Source of the DNA: Sediminibacterium sp. TEGAF015
GTDB taxonomy: Bacteria; Bacteroidota; Bacteroidia; Chitinophagales; Chitinophagaceae
DNA: 64,000 bases
Direction of reading: 5' to 3'
Assembly (NCBI RefSeq): GCF_025997995.1
Contig: NZ_AP026683.1
Span: 2,294,501 to 2,358,500 of the forward strand
Made by a program: the position numbers and the translations under genes. The notes beneath the pieces are model-generated. The model was given only the letters and a program-made list of their open reading frames with translations. It did not search any database and was not told the origin of the DNA. Below are positions 63,821 through 64,000 of this stretch, piece by piece. Every line of letters begins with the position of its first letter. Position 1 is the first letter of the stretch.

Positions 63821-64000
63821 TTGATACTTTGCCTTTAATTCGGCACAAATCCTGTCTATGCTTGTTTTGAGCGGGGTATACGAAAAATCCGGAAATGACT
63901 GCAACAGTTTCGTATTGTTAAAAACCACTTTTGCTTGAGCTGTTTTGGCAGTTTCTTTGGTGAGCAATGGGTCTTTTCCCGTAAAATATGCTTTAATCGC
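63815..64000 (-). CDS. C-terminal fragment of an NAD-dependent epimerase/dehydratase-like protein (runs off the window)
   Basis: Only the last 61 codons are visible. The complement translates to IKAYFTGKDPLLTKETAKTA, then QAKVVFNNTKLLQSFPDF and YTPLKTSIDRICAELKAKYQL, ending at a TGA (63815-63817). The DNTK(L)-like NNTKLLQSFPDFSYTPL segment is the usual C-terminus of extended SDR proteins (epimerase or dihydroflavonol-reductase-like). It overlaps the LpxD-like stop by 6 bases, convergently. Catalytic motifs lie beyond the window. Confidence 0.65.
   Translation of the reverse strand, partial: AIKAYFTGKDPLLTKETAKTAQAKVVFNNTKLLQSFPDFSYTPLKTSIDRICAELKAKYQL

Noticed and set aside
1..64000. tRNA, rRNA, CRISPR arrays, insertion sequences and phage genes
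   Set aside because: No T-arm-like GGTTCRA sites with matching stems were noticed in the gaps, no regularly spaced repeats, and no transposase or integrase frames.

Overview
The window looks like chromosomal core DNA of a Bacteroidota bacterium, most plausibly family Chitinophagaceae (a Sediminibacterium- or Hydrotalea-like relative; this is inference from gene types, no search was run). Clues are Bacteroidota-type promoters (TAnnTTTG -7 boxes), a type IX secretion sorting domain, 7TMR-DISM histidine kinases, many short-signal lipoproteins and secreted proteins ending in 'AQ', a KdnB-like/KdsB pair, and moderate-to-low GC. I see no rRNA or tRNA genes, CRISPR array or insertion sequence.

Layout. 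0-6.8 kb: nadA, a di-haem cytochrome c peroxidase lipoprotein, a secreted M19 dipeptidase next to gamma-glutamyltransferase (together able to dismantle glutathione), and recA. 6.9-13.9 kb: a tight operon of CE7-like esterase, outer-membrane barrel, membrane O-acyltransferase, second CE7 esterase, second barrel and a PlsC-type acyltransferase. The esterase/barrel pair is duplicated, and the first esterase has lost all three catalytic residues. This is the best candidate here for an undescribed surface-glycan acylation system. 13.9-21.1 kb: secreted amidase, a two-component system, a phytase-like lipoprotein, a cyclophilin and a secreted transglutaminase-like protein. 21.2-27.5 kb: uvrB, a GH32 fructanase, a KdnB-like oxidase facing kdsB, and a sterol-desaturase-family membrane enzyme.

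27.5-31.1 kb is a visibly AT-rich accessory patch: an orphan response regulator, a decayed barrel pseudogene, a T9SS-exported protein and an intact barrel paralogous to the pseudogene. 31.2-40 kb: dnaN, a CheY-like regulator, recX overlapping an LpxR-like gene, an omega-amidase-type nitrilase, nagA, a small helical secreted protein, and a minus-strand run of inositol-phosphatase family gene, thiL and an S41 peptidase. 40-49.3 kb: glycosyltransferase, GH3-family protein, cyclophilin, LysE exporter, mtgA, then a minus-strand run nifU-like / membrane glycosyltransferase / pnuC / nadR-type kinase (nicotinamide riboside salvage), and a GH5 protein whose nucleophile Glu is Gln. 49.3-64 kb: UvrD/PcrA helicase, hybrid histidine kinase, OmpA lipoprotein, acyl-CoA synthetase, PlsC acyltransferase, a five-PAS protein with no output domain, gmk, an SDR, lysS with a terminator-like hairpin in its leader, an LpxD-like acyltransferase and the 3' end of an NAD-dependent epimerase-like gene.

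Common threads are envelope construction and remodelling (LpxD, LpxR, Kdo enzymes, two PlsC proteins, O-acylation operon, MtgA, OmpA), NAD metabolism (NadA, PnuC, NadR) and DNA repair/replication (RecA, RecX, UvrB, UvrD, DnaN). Starts were chosen by signal peptide or family N-terminus, and ATG was preferred over upstream TTG/GTG where the extension looked unnatural.
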